NCBI GenBank assembly: GCA_937928385.1
Contig: CALEZD010000007.1
Location: 1-38,207, forward strand
Reading direction: 5' to 3'
From: an uncultured Bacteroidota bacterium
GTDB taxonomy: Bacteria; Bacteroidota; Bacteroidia; Chitinophagales; Chitinophagaceae
DNA length: 38,207 nt
The notes beneath the pieces were generated by a model. That model did not search any database, was not told the DNA's origin, and saw nothing but the letters and a program-made list of their open reading frames with translations. Both the position numbers and the translations under genes were made by a program. This document shows, one piece after another, positions 34,834-38,207 of this stretch. Position 1 is the first letter of the stretch, and each line of letters begins with the position of its first letter.

Positions 34834-37800
34834 TTAATGAATAAGCGTCACATTACCTTGCTTGTTAAATGTTTCACCATTTTGGGTAATTGCTTCAATA
34901 GAGTATATAAATACGCCGGTGGGTTGCATTTCACCTTTGTAGGTACCATCCCATCCCTGATTTATATCAGAAGTTTCGAAGACTTTCGTTCCCCAGCGAT
35001 TGTACACTGCAAATCGTTTTAGTTCTGCAGTACCTCTGCGTATTATTTTTAAGGTATTATTCTTACGGTTGCCGGGTGTAAATGCGTTTGGCAATGTAAG
35101 TAATACCTGGTTGTTTACTAATATGTCTATTGAGTCAATAGCAGTACATCCTGTTTCTGTTCTGCCGTGGACAATATACCTTGTATTTACTTTCGGGCTA
35201 ACTGAAGGATTACTAACGTCTGCATTGCTCAAGCCAAGAGGGGGGAACCAGGTATAATATAAACAATTACCACCAGGATCCATACGATAACTCTCGCCTG
35301 GATATATCAGCGCGGTATCTGCTAATTCAATAATTGCCCTCGGACGAACTGTTACAGCTACAATGCCTGTATCCTGGCAGCCGAATGTATCAGTTGCATA
35401 TACAGAGTAGGCTTGATCAGTTACAGGCCAAACTCTTGGCTGAATACTGCTTACACTGCTTATGTTAAAGTCTGGCAGCCAGTAGAATCTTGTTCCGGAT
35501 GCAGTGGTCATGCTCAGTACGATCGTATCGCCTGCACAAATAGCCGTATCGCCAGGCATGTTAAGGAATTCGGCTGCATATACATTTAATGTAAGCATGT
35601 CTGTGTCGCTACAACCGGCAGGTGTACGGGCAATGAAAGTCAGTGTTGTAATTCCCTCGCTGACTGCGGAAAAAATAGGTGTTTTTCGATCAGGGAAATC
35701 AAGTGCTGCACCCGGTGTCCAACTATAGGTATACCTGTTAAAAGTATTGGGTGTTACTATAGCAGTGAGTTGCATAGTATCTCCGAAGCATAAGGACTCA
35801 TCATCATTAATTACTACTGAAGGGATTGGTTGTACATCTATACCAAAGTTTACCGTAGAGTCGATGCCAGGGCAATTACTATGTGTAGCATGTAATACAA
35901 ATTTATGTAACCCGGTATCGCTGGGTATAATGGATGTTAATATTCCGCCTGCATTGGTAAAAGTAGCTGATTGGTCTGTTGGAGACTCCCATACATAAGT
36001 GTAGCGGGTATCACCTATGCCGCGTACAGCCACACTCTGGCCTATGCAAATACCGGTATCGGGATTTTCAAGAGATACGCCCTTCAAAACATCCACTAAC
36101 ACAGTATCCAGAGTTTTACAGCGATTTACATCAGAGCCGACAGCGACAGTATAGGTTTGTGTAGTTTTGATTTTTACTTTGGGGGTTTCAATATTATCAC
36201 TATTTAATCCATTAGCGGGTGTCCATTTAATGTTATATGTTGCACCCGGAACTCTTGTTATGCCAAGGTTCAGTCCCACTTCGAAATTGGGGCATGTCAA
36301 AATATCAGGTTGCCCAACGATGTCCGGCCCGTTCATCACAGCTATGCTCACGGTATCCTTATTTAACGCGGGACAATAGTAATTAGCTCTTGATGTAACC
36401 TGGTAAACGGTTGTAGTTGATGGAGTTGCTACAGGATTGGGTATGAAATGGTTATTAAGACTGGGGTTAGTTCCACTAAGTATAGTCCATTCATAATCAC
36501 CGCCACCAGATACACCAAGGAATGCAGGTTCGCCTGTGCAAATACTTGTATCAGGTGTTGCTTTTGTTTCGCCCCAGATAAATAACTCAATATTATGTAC
36601 ATATTGGAACAAAACTCCCGGCGGACGACAGGTTGAGTCTTTAATTAAAATAATAAATCTTTTAGAGCCGATATCAGCGGCTGTAGGTGTCCATTCAAAA
36701 CAACCTATAACAGTATCAGTTCCTGAATTTGTGTAGGTGATTTTTGCATTTGGAATAGCTGTTATTAAATTATCTTCAAGTATTAAACGTCCGGCTGTAT
36801 CCGGTGTCACAACTTTAAAACAGAATTTTAGTGTCGAATTCATACAGCCCATAACTATACCATTCTGCACAATACCGTCTATACCCGCACTCTCTATATA
36901 TATGTCGTTAATAACTGGAGTGATGGTACTACATGCAATAACCTGGACTTGTACATCCCGCATAATATAACCGATTTCTCTGACTGCATTATTATTGTCA
37001 CGTGTGAATTCTCTCGTCCTGATAGTTAATGCGCCCCCACCTTGTTGGTTAGGAGTAAAAGACATTTGCCCCGTGTTTGCATTTAATGAGAATGTATTAT
37101 TCGTAGGGAAGGGGTTTGTATTAAAATTAATAGGCGGTGTCAGGTTTTGTAATGGAGCCAGTGTTGGGTTAGCTGTACAACTTGTGGTGGCTAATGGATT
37201 AATCATTTGTGATGACAGAGAGTCTCCGTCGGTATCTATAGCTCCGTTGTTGTAGGTGTATGGTTGGTTGATACATACATAAGGTATTGGTTTGACAGAA
37301 TAGTAGGGCGATGAATTATCCCATGGGCCGCGCTGCCTGAGTATCTTTGTTATCGGGTCTTTATATAAAATACTTGAATGATGTTGAATAGAAGTGTTGA
37401 ACGTTGTCTCTATGTAAAAGTTGGGTGTGCCCTGCAAGTTGGTTGAAAAGTTGCGACAACATAGCGCTGTAGTGCCTACTACTGCTGCAAACCGCCAGTA
37501 ATTGCATTGCACAGGTAGCGTAGCAATACCTTGATACCACCATTCTTCATAACCCGGAATTAATGAGCCGGGACTGTCGCATTGAGTTTTAGCATTTGAG
37601 CATCCCGGCGATACCGGTGAACCTTGTTGGCGATTGTCAGGCGGTAGGGGCCCCTGCCATTGCTTTAGGTCAATAAAAAATGACTGGTTCGTACATGTGT
37701 TAAATGCACATAAATCAAATTCAGCCGGTGCTGCAGGCCCACGACAGTCACGATAAAATTTGAGTATGAACTGGTATGTCGAATCGCCCAGGTGAATGTA

Positions 37801-37902
37801 AATTATTTCCCCTCCTGCTGCATGGTTAGCATAGCCTTTCTCTGTGCTAAGGCAAAGAATAGAAAAGAGAAATATAATTGCCGGTAAAATCTTGTTTTTC
37901 AT
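34834..37902 (-). CDS. Type IX secreted multi-domain protein with gliding-motility-type C-terminal (CHU_C) domain
   Basis: From the ATG at 37902 it has 1022 residues. A signal peptide (ILPAIIFLFSILCLS...) is followed by a Bacteroidota-specific N-terminal domain (NHAAGGEIIYIHLGDSTYQF, FYRDCRGPA) with many Cys. Several Ig/PKD-like repeats of about 80-90 residues follow, each with patterns such as ICTGEPAFLGVSGG, ICIGQSVAVRG, LCFGDTMQLTA and ICAGDTIVLSM. The C-terminus is a type B sorting domain: LPNAFTPGNRKNN, FAVYNRWGTKVFET, GWDGTYKGEMQPTGVFIY. The protein is exported by Sec and then crosses the outer membrane by T9SS, probably ending on the surface as an adhesin. The frame extends 13 codons upstream to another start, but the chosen ATG opens the signal peptide. 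A second protein of this type lies just upstream. Confidence 0.92.
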   Translation of the reverse strand: MKNKILPAIIFLFSILCLSTEKGYANHAAGGEIIYIHLGDSTYQFILKFYRDCRGPAAPAEFDLCAFNTCTNQSFFIDLKQWQGPLPPDNRQQGSPVSPGCSNAKTQCDSPGSLIPGYEEWWYQGIATLPVQCNYWRFAAVVGTTALCCRNFSTNLQGTPNFYIETTFNTSIQHHSSILYKDPITKILRQRGPWDNSSPYYSVKPIPYVCINQPYTYNNGAIDTDGDSLSSQMINPLATTSCTANPTLAPLQNLTPPINFNTNPFPTNNTFSLNANTGQMSFTPNQQGGGALTIRTREFTRDNNNAVREIGYIMRDVQVQVIACSTITPVINDIYIESAGIDGIVQNGIVMGCMNSTLKFCFKVVTPDTAGRLILEDNLITAIPNAKITYTNSGTDTVIGCFEWTPTAADIGSKRFIILIKDSTCRPPGVLFQYVHNIELFIWGETKATPDTSICTGEPAFLGVSGGGDYEWTILSGTNPSLNNHFIPNPVATPSTTTVYQVTSRANYYCPALNKDTVSIAVMNGPDIVGQPDILTCPNFEVGLNLGITRVPGATYNIKWTPANGLNSDNIETPKVKIKTTQTYTVAVGSDVNRCKTLDTVLVDVLKGVSLENPDTGICIGQSVAVRGIGDTRYTYVWESPTDQSATFTNAGGILTSIIPSDTGLHKFVLHATHSNCPGIDSTVNFGIDVQPIPSVVINDDESLCFGDTMQLTAIVTPNTFNRYTYSWTPGAALDFPDRKTPIFSAVSEGITTLTFIARTPAGCSDTDMLTLNVYAAEFLNMPGDTAICAGDTIVLSMTTASGTRFYWLPDFNISSVSSIQPRVWPVTDQAYSVYATDTFGCQDTGIVAVTVRPRAIIELADTALIYPGESYRMDPGGNCLYYTWFPPLGLSNADVSNPSVSPKVNTRYIVHGRTETGCTAIDSIDILVNNQVLLTLPNAFTPGNRKNNTLKIIRRGTAELKRFAVYNRWGTKVFETSDINQGWDGTYKGEMQPTGVFIYSIEAITQNGETFNKQGNVTLIH

Positions 37903-38163
37903 CGCTGCTAGTTTGTGTTTAATAAAAAAGTACCTAATCAATTAGACACGCCAGCGTTTTTATTAGTTGGGTTTATTTACATAATAATTGTATAATTGTT
38001 GTTGATTAATAAATCATTCGATTTCATTAACCGCTGGTTTTATTGGCTCATTTTTAGCATATTGCTAAGAGTTTATAGATGGCTTTATTACTTGTGTTAT
38101 ATCATAAAAAAGAAGGGTGCAAATTTGCACCCTTCTTTTTTATTTGGAAGATTTCAATTTCAA
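37903..38163. other. Upstream region of the type IX secreted protein gene
   Basis: An AT-rich region of about 260 bp that should contain the promoter of the downstream gene. I found no clear promoter match. It contains the palindromic terminator at 38106-38141 belonging to the next gene. Confidence 0.5.
38106..38141 (-). terminator. Palindromic terminator of the upstream T9SS gene
   Basis: A perfect 36-bp inverted repeat: AAAAAAGAAGGGTGCAAA followed directly by its reverse complement. It starts 22 nt after the stop codon of the partial gene at 38164 and has A/T runs on both sides, so it can act in either direction. Confidence 0.85.
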
Positions 38164-38207
38164 TTACCTGATCATTGTAACATTACCTTGTTTGGTGAAT
38201 GTTTTGC
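38164..38207 (-). CDS. C-terminal end of a second type IX secreted (CHU_C) protein, partial
   Basis: The last 13 codons before a TAA stop (38164-38166) read KTFTKQGNVTMIR on the minus strand. This matches the end of the neighbouring protein (ETFNKQGNVTLIH) at nearly every position, so the gene beginning outside the window very likely encodes another protein with a type B sorting domain. It is too short for any other statement. Confidence 0.8.
   Translation of the reverse strand, partial: KTFTKQGNVTMIR

Noticed and set aside
1..38207. CRISPR array or rRNA genes
   Set aside because: I looked for regularly spaced direct repeats and for rRNA-like sequence and saw none.

Overview
The window looks like chromosome of a Bacteroidota bacterium, most likely from the Chitinophagaceae. 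The reasons are two adjacent proteins with type IX secretion (CHU_C, type B) sorting domains, a TAnnTTTG-type -7 element before tRNA-Arg, many lipoproteins, and several conserved Bacteroidota hypothetical proteins. The family placement is inference; no rRNA or marker gene is present.

Layout. 1-5.2 kb is core-like: the 3' part of tRNA-Cys, then a minus-strand run containing a split membrane Fe-S oxidoreductase (a NarI-like/2x[4Fe-4S] protein plus a CCG-domain protein) and three uncharacterised proteins, then a secreted hypothetical on the plus strand. At 5.26 kb lies an intact tRNA-Arg(UCU). From there to 24.25 kb the DNA appears to be two integrated modules in tandem, bounded by three copies of the tRNA 3' end. 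Module 1 (about 5.3-14.04 kb) holds a wrecked tyrosine integrase plus an alpha-2-macroglobulin lipoprotein/PBP1C operon. Module 2 (about 14.04-24.25 kb) has no integrase and holds a giant full-length cyclic beta-1,2-glucan synthase and an LdhA-type D-lactate dehydrogenase. The right ends of both modules share about 65 bp of similar sequence ending in paired ATCGAGTAAA repeats. The same pair sits just before the integrase remnant, so these look like integrase arm-binding sites. An orphan terminator right after the last att copy (24258-24280) is probably the original tRNA-Arg terminator, now about 19 kb from its gene.

24.4-26.3 kb is a compact Crp/Fnr regulator, DUF4242 and SAM-methyltransferase cluster with a dense array of GTTAC/GTAAC half-sites between the regulator and its neighbours. 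26.9-31.0 kb is a minus-strand run: HSDL2-like SDR, ABC-2 transporter ATPase and permease, SurE, and a family 2 glycosyltransferase. 31.1-34.6 kb holds a di-haem cytochrome c peroxidase lipoprotein and RecQ, each with a strong terminator. 34.8-38.2 kb holds one complete type IX secreted multi-domain protein and the extreme C-terminus of a second.

Most notable is the tandem tRNA-Arg island. It looks like accretion of integrase-deficient, cis-mobilisable cargo modules, and both cargos act at the cell envelope or periplasm: peptidoglycan repair with protease trapping, and periplasmic glucan synthesis.
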